Part shown: piece after piece, positions 1-7,495 of the stretch | How the letters are laid out: each line of letters starts with the position of its first letter | Numbering within the stretch: the first letter of the stretch is position 1 | Assembly: GCA_045533895.1 (NCBI GenBank) | Contig: JAZSIT010000126.1 | Location: 1-11,295 of the forward strand | Direction: 5' to 3' | Length of the DNA stretch: 11,295 bases | Origin: SFLA01 sp045533895 | GTDB taxonomy: Bacteria; Bacillota; Clostridia; Oscillospirales; CAG-382 | The notes under the pieces: generated by a model | The model's database searches: none | What the model saw: only the letters and a program-made list of their open reading frames with translations | Told to the model about the DNA's origin: nothing | Program-made: the position numbers and the translations under genes

Positions 1-1
1 C

Positions 2-1381
2 GAGCCCGGCTCTAATCTCAGTTTGGTTGGGAAGATGGATATCATTGTGGACGGCAGCGCGGAATACGCTTTTCACAGTAAAGTGCCTTTTTCGGAAAGA
101 AAAGCGTGTGTCTCTGCCACAAAAAAGCTACTGAATTTTCTTAACGTGTATACGGATTTGGAAATATATATTTACGATGAGTCTGAACATGCTTTCCGAT
201 ATGCCGAGGCGGGGAAAATATATACCTTTGAGCAGGACTATAAAAGCGCGGATTATATCGCAGACGTGTTGTTTTCCATCTTCGGCGGATATTGTAATTA
301 CGGGCTTGTTTACGGTTATGCGGGCTATTTGTGCGAGGAATTGTTTGGTGTGGAAAACGAATATGATCCACCAGTTTTTGCGGATGATTGGCAATATTAC
401 GATATAAATCTTCTTTGCTTTGATACAAAGTTCGTTTCCGAGGAAGACAAAGAAAACGCGCAGAATATATCAAAGGATTTTGTTGAGAAGTATATCGATA
501 AAAACGGAGTGAAAGCCTTTAACCGCCTTCTTTCCGCAAGTGGAAAAACACAAGACGTGAATGTATTTTTGCGTTCCCTTTCAGATTATTACACCGAAAA
601 CGGTGTAACCCCCGTCCTTTCGGAAATACTGTACGGCTATGGCGGTACCAGTTTCCATTATTACGCCGCCTGCGATTACGCTGTCTTTTGCGTAACTCCC
701 GATTGGCAGGACAGACTATATGGCAGAGCGCCCTCTGTCTCTCACGGATTTCTTAATTCCTATTACCTTAAAACAAAGGAGTATTTTGAAATAACCGAAA
801 GGGAATTCGGAAACTACCGCACACTTTTGGGGCTTGAATCCTATAAAGAGGGATTGTATATCGTTTTTAATGATAAAAATTCCAATTATTACAAGGAAAC
901 CCACAGCATCTATATGTCCTCTCACGCAAATCTGATGTATACTTATATTCTGTCACTGGTGTCGGAAAGGGATATGGAGTTTTGGCAGACCAGAGGACTT
1001 GCGACGTATATCAGCCTTAAGGAGGATGTGTACGGTATTCCCGTTATAAACGAGTATTATAAAAACCGCGGTAACGGCCCTTCCTGGGAATTTGCCAACG
1101 AGTTTGTGGAAAAAACGGGCAGGGATATAGACGTGGTTACGGATATGGATGATCTGACCCATCTGTTTATGCGTTACTACGACGATTATTATACGGAAAC
1201 CGGAGATTCCGCCGCCTCTTTTACCTACTATTTAATATCTCTTTTCGGTGAAGAAAGGGTTACCGATTATCTTTTGGGACGCATAGAGCTTTCGTCTCTT
1301 ACCGAAAAAACCTTGGATGAATTAAAGGCGGATTGGGAAACTTTTGTGAATACCGAATATTCCGAATACTTTATGGAGTAA
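2..1381 (+). CDS. Degenerate gluzincin (peptidase MA-like) protein, 5'-truncated by the window
   Basis: The reading frame is open to the left edge. The first in-frame start-like codons (TTG at 23, ATG at 35) have no ribosome-binding site, so I read this as the C-terminal 459 codons of a longer protein whose N-terminus and any signal peptide lie outside. No family is recognised with certainty. Numbering from the TTG at 23, the segment at residues 299-329 resembles the core of gluzincin metallopeptidases: H301 begins HANLM, where HExxH is expected, and W321-Q-T-R-G-L-A-T-Y follows, where W-x-x-E-G-L-A-x-Y is expected. The spacing fits, but the catalytic Glu, the second His and the downstream Glu ligand are A302, M305 and R324, so zinc catalysis is unlikely. 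The C-terminal part (about 395-448, with YYLISLFGEERV) also resembles the helical end of such proteins. It is Tyr/Asp/Glu-rich, with no evident membrane helix in the visible part. A terminator follows directly. Assignment to this fold is inference; the open frame is certain. Confidence 0.6.
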   Translation, partial: EPGSNLSLVGKMDIIVDGSAEYAFHSKVPFSERKACVSATKKLLNFLNVYTDLEIYIYDESEHAFRYAEAGKIYTFEQDYKSADYIADVLFSIFGGYCNYGLVYGYAGYLCEELFGVENEYDPPVFADDWQYYDINLLCFDTKFVSEEDKENAQNISKDFVEKYIDKNGVKAFNRLLSASGKTQDVNVFLRSLSDYYTENGVTPVLSEILYGYGGTSFHYYAACDYAVFCVTPDWQDRLYGRAPSVSHGFLNSYYLKTKEYFEITEREFGNYRTLLGLESYKEGLYIVFNDKNSNYYKETHSIYMSSHANLMYTYILSLVSERDMEFWQTRGLATYISLKEDVYGIPVINEYYKNRGNGPSWEFANEFVEKTGRDIDVVTDMDDLTHLFMRYYDDYYTETGDSAASFTYYLISLFGEERVTDYLLGRIELSSLTEKTLDELKADWETFVNTEYSEYFME

Positions 1382-1392
1382 AATAACCTTCG

Positions 1393-1420
1393 CGGCTGTC
1401 ATTTTGGCAGCCGTTTTTTT
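1393..1420 (+). terminator. Rho-independent terminator after the first gene
   Basis: CGGCTG (1393-1398) pairs with CAGCCG (1408-1413). The stem extends inward by a T-G wobble and a C-G pair to 8 bp around an ATTTT loop, and seven T residues follow (1414-1420). It begins 12 bp after the stop codon and separates the first gene from the gltX promoter. Confidence 0.9.
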
Positions 1421-1440
1421 GTTTATATTTTGTTTACCAC

Positions 1441-1469
1441 TTGAAAAACCGCGCATTTGGTGGTATAAT
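1441..1469 (+). promoter_or_regulatory. Sigma-A-type promoter of gltX-glnS
   Basis: A -35 element TTGAAA (1441-1446) lies 17 bp before a perfect -10 element TATAAT (1464-1469). The -10 is preceded by TGG, giving an extended -10. The predicted transcript start near 1476 leaves a leader of only about 30 nt before the gltX ATG. That is far too short for a T-box riboswitch, so the pair is probably not controlled by tRNA-sensing attenuation at this promoter. Confidence 0.85.
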
Positions 1470-1506
1470 CTTACAGATTAGTATATTATTTTGGAGAAAT
1501 GTAATT

Positions 1507-3147
1507 ATGGATAACAACTTTCTTGCAGAGCTTTTGTTTCCCGATATAAAGACCACTCCTGCGGATATGGAGGCGTTGTATCCTCCCCGCAACCTGCCTG
1601 AGGGCGCTCAGGTAACCCGTTTTGCACCCAGCCCCACAGGCTTTATGCATCTGGGCAACCTCTACGGCGCTTTGGCAGATGAGCGTATGGCGCATCTTAC
1701 GGGCGGCGTTTTCTACCTCCGTATTGAGGATACCGATGATAAGCGTACCGTTGAAAACGGTGTTGCTCTTATTATAAGTGCACTTGAGAAGTTTGACCTT
1801 CATTTTGACGAAGGCGCTACCGCTGACGGTGATAACGGCGCATACGGGCCTTACCGTCAGAGTGAGAGAAAGAATATTTACCAGACCTACGCAAAAGAGC
1901 TTGTAAAGAACGGCTATGCATATCCTTGCTTTTGCACTGAAGAGGAGCTTGCCGCCAACCGTGCTGAGCAGGAGGCGCAAAAACTCACTCCCGGTTATTA
2001 CGGAAAGTGGGCTGTCTGGAGAGATGCGGATATAGAAAGAATACAGTCTGCACTTAATGAGGGCAAGCCCTTCGTTCTCCGCTTCAGAAGCGAGGGCGAC
2101 TGTAACAACAAGCTTAAATTTACCGATATGATCAAGGGAGTTATCGACGTTACCGAAAACGATATCGATCACGTGCTCCTTAAGTCTGACGGTATTCCCA
2201 CATACCATTTCGCACACGCTGTGGATGACCATCTTATGCGTACCACTCACGTTGTACGTGACGAAAGCTGGCTTTCCACCCTGCCTTTCCACATCCAGCT
2301 CTTTAAGGCACTGGGCTTCAGAATGCCCAAATACTGTCATACCGCACAGGTGCTTAAGAATGACGGAAACGGCAAGCGTAAGCTTTCCAAGCGTAAGGAC
2401 CCCGAGGCGGCGCTTACTTATTACCACGAGCAAGGTTATCCCGCAAACGCTGTAAAGGAATATCTGCTTACTCTGCTTAACTCTAATTTTGAGGAATGGC
2501 GTCTTGCAAACCCCGCACTTCCTTTGGAGGAGTTTAAGTTCAGTCCCAAGAAGATGAGCATTTCCGGCTGTCTGTTCAGCTTTGACAAGCTTAACGACGT
2601 TTCCAAAAACGTTATAGCTTCTCTTGACGCTTCTCAGGTAGTGGATTCCGTTATTGCCTGGGCAAAGGAATATGATCCCGAGTTTGCATCTACTCTGGAA
2701 TCCGACCGCGCTTATGCAGAAAGTATTTTCGCCATCGGCAGAGGAGGCAACAAGCCCCGTAAGGACCTTACCACTTGGGCAGACGCAAAGCCTTACGTTT
2801 CCTTCTTCTATGATAAATATTTTGAATATACCGATAGTCTTTCGGCAAATGCTGATGATATCAAGGCTTGTCTTGATGGATTTATCGCCGCTTGGAAAGA
2901 GACTGACGACCAGACCCAGTGGTTTGACACCATTAAAGCTGTAGGTGAGCAGAACGGCTTCTGTCCCAATATGAAGGAATATAAAAAAGACCCCTCCGGC
3001 TGGAAGGGAAGTGTAGGTGACGTAAGCGCATTCTTGCGTGTTGCGGTTACCGGAAAAACCGTTTCTCCCGACCTGTATACCGTAATGAATATTCTCGGTG
3101 CGGAAAAGGTTGCCGCACGAATCAATGCTTTTAAGGAGACTCTGTAA
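1507..3147 (+). CDS. gltX: Glutamyl-tRNA synthetase
   Basis: This class I aminoacyl-tRNA synthetase (546 aa) joins glutamate to tRNA-Glu in the cytoplasm, using ATP. Visible signatures are FAPSPTG (39-45), the HIGH-type motif HLGN (48-51), the RIEDTDD segment (72-78), and the KMSKS-type motif KLSKR (292-296), followed by a helical anticodon-binding region. The ATG at 1507 is chosen because GGAGA (1493-1497) sits 9 nt upstream; an in-frame TTG further upstream falls inside the -35 box. Compared with the usual 470-490 aa enzyme, it carries about 35 extra residues before the HIGH region and a longer C-terminal half. C141-x-C143 matches the first half of the zinc site known in E. coli GluRS, but no second Cys/His pair follows; the expected place reads GYYGKW (163-168). 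It is the first gene of an operon with glnS, so it probably need only charge tRNA-Glu. Function is secure. Confidence 0.96.
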   Translation: MDNNFLAELLFPDIKTTPADMEALYPPRNLPEGAQVTRFAPSPTGFMHLGNLYGALADERMAHLTGGVFYLRIEDTDDKRTVENGVALIISALEKFDLHFDEGATADGDNGAYGPYRQSERKNIYQTYAKELVKNGYAYPCFCTEEELAANRAEQEAQKLTPGYYGKWAVWRDADIERIQSALNEGKPFVLRFRSEGDCNNKLKFTDMIKGVIDVTENDIDHVLLKSDGIPTYHFAHAVDDHLMRTTHVVRDESWLSTLPFHIQLFKALGFRMPKYCHTAQVLKNDGNGKRKLSKRKDPEAALTYYHEQGYPANAVKEYLLTLLNSNFEEWRLANPALPLEEFKFSPKKMSISGCLFSFDKLNDVSKNVIASLDASQVVDSVIAWAKEYDPEFASTLESDRAYAESIFAIGRGGNKPRKDLTTWADAKPYVSFFYDKYFEYTDSLSANADDIKACLDGFIAAWKETDDQTQWFDTIKAVGEQNGFCPNMKEYKKDPSGWKGSVGDVSAFLRVAVTGKTVSPDLYTVMNILGAEKVAARINAFKETL

Positions 3148-3149
3148 AA

Positions 3150-4793
3150 ATGGAAGAGAATAACAGCAATTTCCTTTATGATATAATACGTTCCGACCTT
3201 GAGACGGGCAAAGAGGACCACGTCCACACTCGTTTTCCGCCGGAGCCTAACGGCTATCTCCATATCGGCTCTCTTAAGGCAATATGGATAAACGCCACTG
3301 CAGCAAAGACCTTTGACGGTAAGTTTAACCTTCGTTATGACGATACCAACCCCGGAAAAGAAGACGTTGAGTACGTTGACAGCATTTATGAGGATATCCG
3401 TTGGCTTGGCTTTGAGCCTACCGGCGGCGTGTTCTACGGAAGCGATTATTTCGGTAAATGCTATGAATACGCAGTAAAGCTTATAAAAGAGGGCAAGGCG
3501 TACGTTTGCGATCTTACCGCAGACGAGATGACCGCATACCGCGGTACTCTTACCGAGCCGGGCAAGGAATCACCTTGGCGCAACCGCAGTGTTGAGGAAA
3601 ATCTTGAGCTCTTTGAGCGTATGAAGAACGGCGAATTTCCCGATGGCGCAAAGACCCTCCGCGCTAAGATCGATATGGCTTCTCCCAATCTTGTTATGCG
3701 TGACCCTGCTATTTTCCGTATCCGCCACATGTCTCATCACAGACAGGGCGATGCATGGTGTATTTATCCTCTTTATGATTTTGCTCATCCTATTCAGGAC
3801 GCAATGGAGGGTATCACCCATTCCATGTGCTCTATCGAGTTCACAAACAACCGTCCTCTTTATGATTGGGTTGTTGATAATATTGATTTTGAGCACAAGC
3901 CTCATCAGTACGAATTTGCGCGCCTTAACGTTACTCATACCGTAATGAGCAAGCGTTATCTCCGCGCATTGGTTGAAAACGGTATTGCCGACGGTTGGGA
4001 CGACCCCCGTCTTCCTACTCTTTGCGGTCTCCGCCGCAGAGGATATACTCCCTCGGCGCTTATAGATTTCGTTTCCCGTGCCGGCGTTTCCCGTGCATAC
4101 AGTATTGTGGATTACGATCTGCTTGAGCATTGTATCCGTGAGGAGCTTAACAAGAAAGCACTTCGCCGCGTTGCGGTCCTTGACCCTGTTAAGGTTACCG
4201 TAACCAACTATCCTGAGGACAAAAAGGAATTCTTCTCTCTGCCCAACAATCCTTCGGATCCCGATGCAGGCAGACGCGATGTTCCTTTTACCCGTACTCT
4301 TTATATTGACCGTGATGACGTTTCTCTCGATCCTCCTCCCAAGTATTTCCGTATGAAGAAGGGCGGCGAGGTTCGTCTTATGGGCGGTTATATCGTTAAG
4401 TGCGAGGATATCCTTACCGACGAAAACGGAGTTATTACCGAGGTACTTTGTACTGCTGACCTTGAAACCGGCTGCGGTATGCCTGCAGACGGCAGAAAGA
4501 TAAAGGGCACTATTCATTGGCTTTCTGCCGCAGACGCGATAGAGGCTGACGTTGCTCTTTACGACAAGCTGTTCACAGAAGCGGATATGACCAAGGTTCC
4601 TTCCTCCGAGTACGATAACTATCTTAATCCCGATTCCGTTAAGCATATCAAGGCTTATCTTGAGCCTGCTCTTGCTTTGGCTCAGGACGGCGAGCGCTTC
4701 CAGTTTGTCCGCACCGGCTATTTTTGCAAGGACACCAAGCACGAGAATACATTTAACAGAATAGTAGTCCTTAAGGATTCCAAACCTTTCTAA
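3150..4793 (+). CDS. glnS: Glutaminyl-tRNA synthetase
   Basis: This 547-aa class I synthetase attaches glutamine directly to tRNA-Gln; the E. coli enzyme has a similar length. Visible motifs are PPEPNGYLHIG (30-40, HIGH motif), RYDDTNP (62-68), the GlnRS-specific GITHSMCSIEF (221-231) with NRPLYDW (234-240), MSKRYL (266-271, KMSKS motif), RGYTPSALIDF (297-307), and the beta-barrel anticodon-binding domain with GTIHWLSA (453-460). These GlnRS-type features distinguish it from a second GluRS. The ATG lies 2 bp after the gltX stop, with AAGGAG (3133-3138) inside the end of gltX, so the two are co-transcribed and probably translationally coupled. GlnRS is sporadic in Firmicutes, most of which make Gln-tRNA through GatCAB. 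The family is generally held to have reached bacteria from eukaryotes, so its presence points to past transfer in this lineage. Base composition looks like that of gltX, so any transfer is not recent. Confidence 0.96.
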   Translation: MEENNSNFLYDIIRSDLETGKEDHVHTRFPPEPNGYLHIGSLKAIWINATAAKTFDGKFNLRYDDTNPGKEDVEYVDSIYEDIRWLGFEPTGGVFYGSDYFGKCYEYAVKLIKEGKAYVCDLTADEMTAYRGTLTEPGKESPWRNRSVEENLELFERMKNGEFPDGAKTLRAKIDMASPNLVMRDPAIFRIRHMSHHRQGDAWCIYPLYDFAHPIQDAMEGITHSMCSIEFTNNRPLYDWVVDNIDFEHKPHQYEFARLNVTHTVMSKRYLRALVENGIADGWDDPRLPTLCGLRRRGYTPSALIDFVSRAGVSRAYSIVDYDLLEHCIREELNKKALRRVAVLDPVKVTVTNYPEDKKEFFSLPNNPSDPDAGRRDVPFTRTLYIDRDDVSLDPPPKYFRMKKGGEVRLMGGYIVKCEDILTDENGVITEVLCTADLETGCGMPADGRKIKGTIHWLSAADAIEADVALYDKLFTEADMTKVPSSEYDNYLNPDSVKHIKAYLEPALALAQDGERFQFVRTGYFCKDTKHENTFNRIVVLKDSKPF

Positions 4794-4801
4794 AACACAA
4801 A

Positions 4802-4843
4802 ACACCCCAAGAAGTCGCAAGCTTTCTTGGGGTGTATCTTTTT
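4802..4843. terminator. Shared terminator between convergent transcripts
   Basis: ACACCCCAAGAA (4802-4813) pairs perfectly over 12 bp with TTCTTGGGGTGT (4824-4835), with a further G-T pair inside and a short loop. On the plus strand T5 follows (4839-4843), ending gltX-glnS 9 bp after the stop. On the minus strand a looser T-rich tract follows (TTTGTGTTTT, 4792-4801), so it can also end the HAD gene transcript, whose stop lies 27 bp away. Confidence 0.85.
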
Positions 4844-4861
4844 GTGTGGGGTATCCTTTTT

Positions 4862-5473
4862 TTATCCTATTTGTTTAAAGCTTGTATAGATTTCATCAGC
4901 CTTGGTTTCGGGAGAAAGAGAGAATTCATCAAAGAAAAGTGTATGAACGCCTGCGTTTATACCGCTTCCGATATCTATCTCTCTGTCACCTATCATTACC
5001 GTTTTTTCCTTGTCCAGCGAATGCTCTTTTACAAGATATTCGATAGCATCGGGCGCAGGCTTAAAGGGAAAACCGTTTTCCACGGTAATTACCTCGGTAA
5101 ACAGACCCAGTATGCCTTGCTTACCCAAAAGCTCCAATGCCTTTTTATCTCTGTGGGTAAACAGAAAATGCTTTCCGCCTCTGTTCAGAATACGGTTCAG
5201 CGCATCCTCCACGCCGTCATATATTTTTATGACAGGCTCAAAATCATCGGTAAGCTCGTAAACGTAAAACTGCTTGTATTCCTCGTCAGTCAGTCCGTAA
5301 TGGCGTACTGCAGTTCCTACAGTTATACGAAGCAGCTTTTCCGCCTCCTTTACGTCAATCTCCTTGCCGTTATCCGCAAGTGCTTGTGTCAGCGCCGCCG
5401 CGGTGTGGGGATAGCTGTCAAACAATGTGCCGTCAAAATCCCAAATGAAATTATCGTATTTTTCAGTTATCAT
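4862..5473 (-). CDS. HAD-superfamily hydrolase, phosphoglycolate phosphatase-like
   Basis: This 203-aa protein is a cytosolic haloacid dehalogenase-type phosphatase. All four HAD motifs are visible: motif I DFDGT (12-16, nucleophile D12 and acid/base D14), motif II FLFTHR (103-108, T106), motif III K138 in FPFKPAP, and motif IV IGDREID (161-167, D163 and D167). The helical region between residues 18 and about 85 is a C1-type cap, placing it in the subgroup that contains phosphoglycolate phosphatase and beta-phosphoglucomutase. The substrate cannot be told from sequence. The ATG at 5473 is favoured because the DFDGT motif begins 11 residues later, as expected, and AGG (5481-5483) lies 7 nt upstream. 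The first 11 bp overlap the end of the LtaS-like gene in another frame, implying translational coupling and joint expression. A link to that enzyme, such as acting on a phosphorylated by-product, would be inference only. Confidence 0.85.
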   Translation of the reverse strand: MITEKYDNFIWDFDGTLFDSYPHTAAALTQALADNGKEIDVKEAEKLLRITVGTAVRHYGLTDEEYKQFYVYELTDDFEPVIKIYDGVEDALNRILNRGGKHFLFTHRDKKALELLGKQGILGLFTEVITVENGFPFKPAPDAIEYLVKEHSLDKEKTVMIGDREIDIGSGINAGVHTLFFDEFSLSPETKADEIYTSFKQIG

Positions 5474-7427
5474 GGAAATACCTGTAATTTATCTGCTTTC
5501 TTAAAAGATATTGCTTTTGCAGTTCTTCGGGAAGCTCAAACATAGAGTAAAGATTGCCTTCCGTGTCTGCGGCAACGTAATCGTTGGCGGCAGGGAAGTC
5601 ATTACGCTGGGTGTAGAGAAAATCGTAATATTCATCTGTCTCAACATCCATACGGTGCATAACGTATGCCATAAGAAGCTCGTAGTTAAGCCACTCTACG
5701 TCCTGCTCACCAAGGTCAAAGTTACCGACAACAAGACACTCTGTATCGTATTTACGGTAGGTGTCAAGGATATTGTTGCCTGTGTTGAAATAAGGCAGGT
5801 CGGCAATACGCTCATAGGTGCCGTCCTCTTTTGCGGTTATTGCTTTAAGGTTAGGAAGATGGTCACCGTAGAAAATAATAATGGTGTTTTCTTCCAAGCC
5901 CTGAATATAATCGTACAGCTTGCCAAGCTGTCTGTCCGCGTCATAAAGACCTTGGGCAAAACAGCGTATAGAGCCCTTCATATACGATGAGTAATCCTCG
6001 GGCGCTTTTGTAACGTCTACAGTGTAATGGCTGTAGCCGTTATCATCAACGTATTTGCTGTGATAATAAGACCCGTGAAGCTGTGCGGTGTTTATCATAA
6101 CGAAAAAGTTTTCTTCGTTTTTCCACTCATCGCCTTCAATAAACTTTATAACCTGGTCTGCAAGATAATCATCGGAGGGCCTGCCTGCCAGTATTTTAAC
6201 ACCCTTCAGCTCGTGGCGGAAATCGGTATCGTCAATCCCATAGAAGGGGTAAACCTTGGTGCGGTCAAAGAGCGAGGATTCCCATGCGGTAATTATTTTG
6301 TTATAATAATTTGACTCACCGAGTATATCAAAAAAGTTTGGTGTTCCCTCATAATCCTTGCTGTCATACATCTGGGTGTATGGCACAAAACCGGGGGAGT
6401 ATACCGCAAGGTTACTGCCCGTGAATACCTCAAACTCCGCATTTGCGCTGAGTCCGCCGAATACGGGAGATATCATCTTGAACACGTGGCCTTCTGCGGA
6501 AAGTCTTTCGTAATTTTCGGTAAGCTCTGTGCCGGTGGGTGTGGTAAACTCAAACTCGCCAAGCTGGTCAATATCCCAAAAGGATTCGGAGAATACCATA
6601 ATAATATTACAGTCGCCCCAAGTGTTTTCAAATTGGTCTCTGGCTTCCTTTACCGCTTCCTCCAGCACCTTGTCAAGATATTCTTTATCATACCCTTCGG
6701 GTTTGAAAATACGGCTTTCCACTGCCTGACCGTACATACCGGATACCACGCCGTAGCGGATATAGTATTTAAGGCTGGTGGTAGGGTAATCGGAATCACG
6801 CTTATCATAAGAATAAAAAGTGTTAAGCGTAAAGGTGTTAAGCGGCTGTATAGGTGCAATAAGCAAAAACAGCACAGCAAAAGCCGTTGCACCCACTGCA
6901 ATACCGCTCCATTTGTATTTAAGCCTGAAGCGAAGAAGCACGCCGATAACAATTATAAGCGCAAGTATAAGACCGTATTTTACCAGAGAGCCGGAAATTC
7001 GTCCCAAAAGTTCGGGAATAGAAACCTCTGCAACAAGGTCACCGAGAGTTCCCGCACTGCGGAAGAAGTTTATATCCGAAAAATACACGGGGTTATCAGA
7101 CATTTGTATCTTAACGTACTGCACTGCGGAGAAAACAAAGGCAACGCCGGCAAGAGTAGCGTTGGACGCAATAGAAGAGGTGGTTATTGCAGTGAACAGC
7201 GCGTTGAACAGTATTACAAGTATATATGAAAACAAATATCCACTGCCAAACTGGGTGTCCCGAATAGTGGTTGTATCAAGAAAAAAGTTGTTTATACATA
7301 AATTGATAATGCATGGCACAACAAGAAAATGATAAACATACCGTATTACCGTAAACCATTTTGTGTCGGTATATTTTTTTATGCTCTCTTTTATTACATC
7401 AAAGGTGCTTTTTTTGCTTGTATTCAT
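5463..7427 (-). CDS. LtaS/MdoB-like phosphoglycerol transferase (membrane sulfatase-fold enzyme)
   Basis: This 654-aa membrane protein has about five hydrophobic helices (roughly residues 28-49, 65-83, 90-105, 150-166, 175-192), then a large outside-facing sulfatase-fold domain. That is the architecture of lipoteichoic acid synthase and related phosphoglycerol transferases, which move glycerol phosphate from phosphatidylglycerol to polymer or glycolipid acceptors. Domain landmarks are NIIMVFSESF (274-283, metal ligand E281), GGLSANAEFEVFTG (324-337, S327 where LtaS has its Thr nucleophile), LHGSY (450-454, H451) and YGDHLPN (520-526, D522 and H523). The start at 7427 is supported by GAGG (7434-7437) 6 nt upstream. 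The gap to tsf is only 68 bp and contains the tsf terminator; I see no convincing promoter in it, so expression may rely on read-through or a promoter inside tsf. The exact polymer or acceptor is unknown; a teichoic acid, glycolipid or other phosphoglycerol acceptor is possible. Confidence 0.85.
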   Translation of the reverse strand: MNTSKKSTFDVIKESIKKYTDTKWFTVIRYVYHFLVVPCIINLCINNFFLDTTTIRDTQFGSGYLFSYILVILFNALFTAITTSSIASNATLAGVAFVFSAVQYVKIQMSDNPVYFSDINFFRSAGTLGDLVAEVSIPELLGRISGSLVKYGLILALIIVIGVLLRFRLKYKWSGIAVGATAFAVLFLLIAPIQPLNTFTLNTFYSYDKRDSDYPTTSLKYYIRYGVVSGMYGQAVESRIFKPEGYDKEYLDKVLEEAVKEARDQFENTWGDCNIIMVFSESFWDIDQLGEFEFTTPTGTELTENYERLSAEGHVFKMISPVFGGLSANAEFEVFTGSNLAVYSPGFVPYTQMYDSKDYEGTPNFFDILGESNYYNKIITAWESSLFDRTKVYPFYGIDDTDFRHELKGVKILAGRPSDDYLADQVIKFIEGDEWKNEENFFVMINTAQLHGSYYHSKYVDDNGYSHYTVDVTKAPEDYSSYMKGSIRCFAQGLYDADRQLGKLYDYIQGLEENTIIIFYGDHLPNLKAITAKEDGTYERIADLPYFNTGNNILDTYRKYDTECLVVGNFDLGEQDVEWLNYELLMAYVMHRMDVETDEYYDFLYTQRNDFPAANDYVAADTEGNLYSMFELPEELQKQYLLRKQINYRYFHDN

Positions 7428-7448
7428 TTTTTACCTCATAATTATTAA

Positions 7449-7484
7449 CAATTAACAAACAGCGCCCCTGAATATCAGGGGCGC
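7449..7484 (-). terminator. Terminator of the rpsB-tsf operon
   Basis: On the minus strand GCGCCCCTGA pairs over 10 bp with TCAGGGGCGC (7462-7484) around a 3-nt loop, followed by the moderately T-rich TGTTTGTTAATTG down to 7449. It lies 11 bp after the tsf stop. The broken T tract suggests termination may be incomplete, which would let some transcripts continue into the LtaS-like gene on the same strand. Confidence 0.8.
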
Positions 7485-7495
7485 CGATTTAACCA

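Noticed and set aside
23..37. TTG (23) or ATG (35) as the true start of the first gene
   Set aside because: Neither has a Shine-Dalgarno sequence, and the frame stays open to the window edge, so the gene most likely begins outside.
1486..2433. 315-codon open frame antisense to gltX
   Set aside because: It is opposite the conserved catalytic domain of gltX, with no family resemblance and no start signal.
3570..4820. 416-codon open frame antisense to glnS
   Set aside because: It lies fully opposite a secure glnS, has no ribosome-binding site or recognisable domain, and runs through the shared terminator. It is a by-product of codon bias on the other strand.
4832..5545. Plus-strand open frame opposite the HAD gene, with hydrophobic stretches
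   Set aside because: The apparent hydrophobicity comes from the complement of the HAD coding sequence. The HAD motifs on the minus strand are intact, and this frame starts inside the terminator region.
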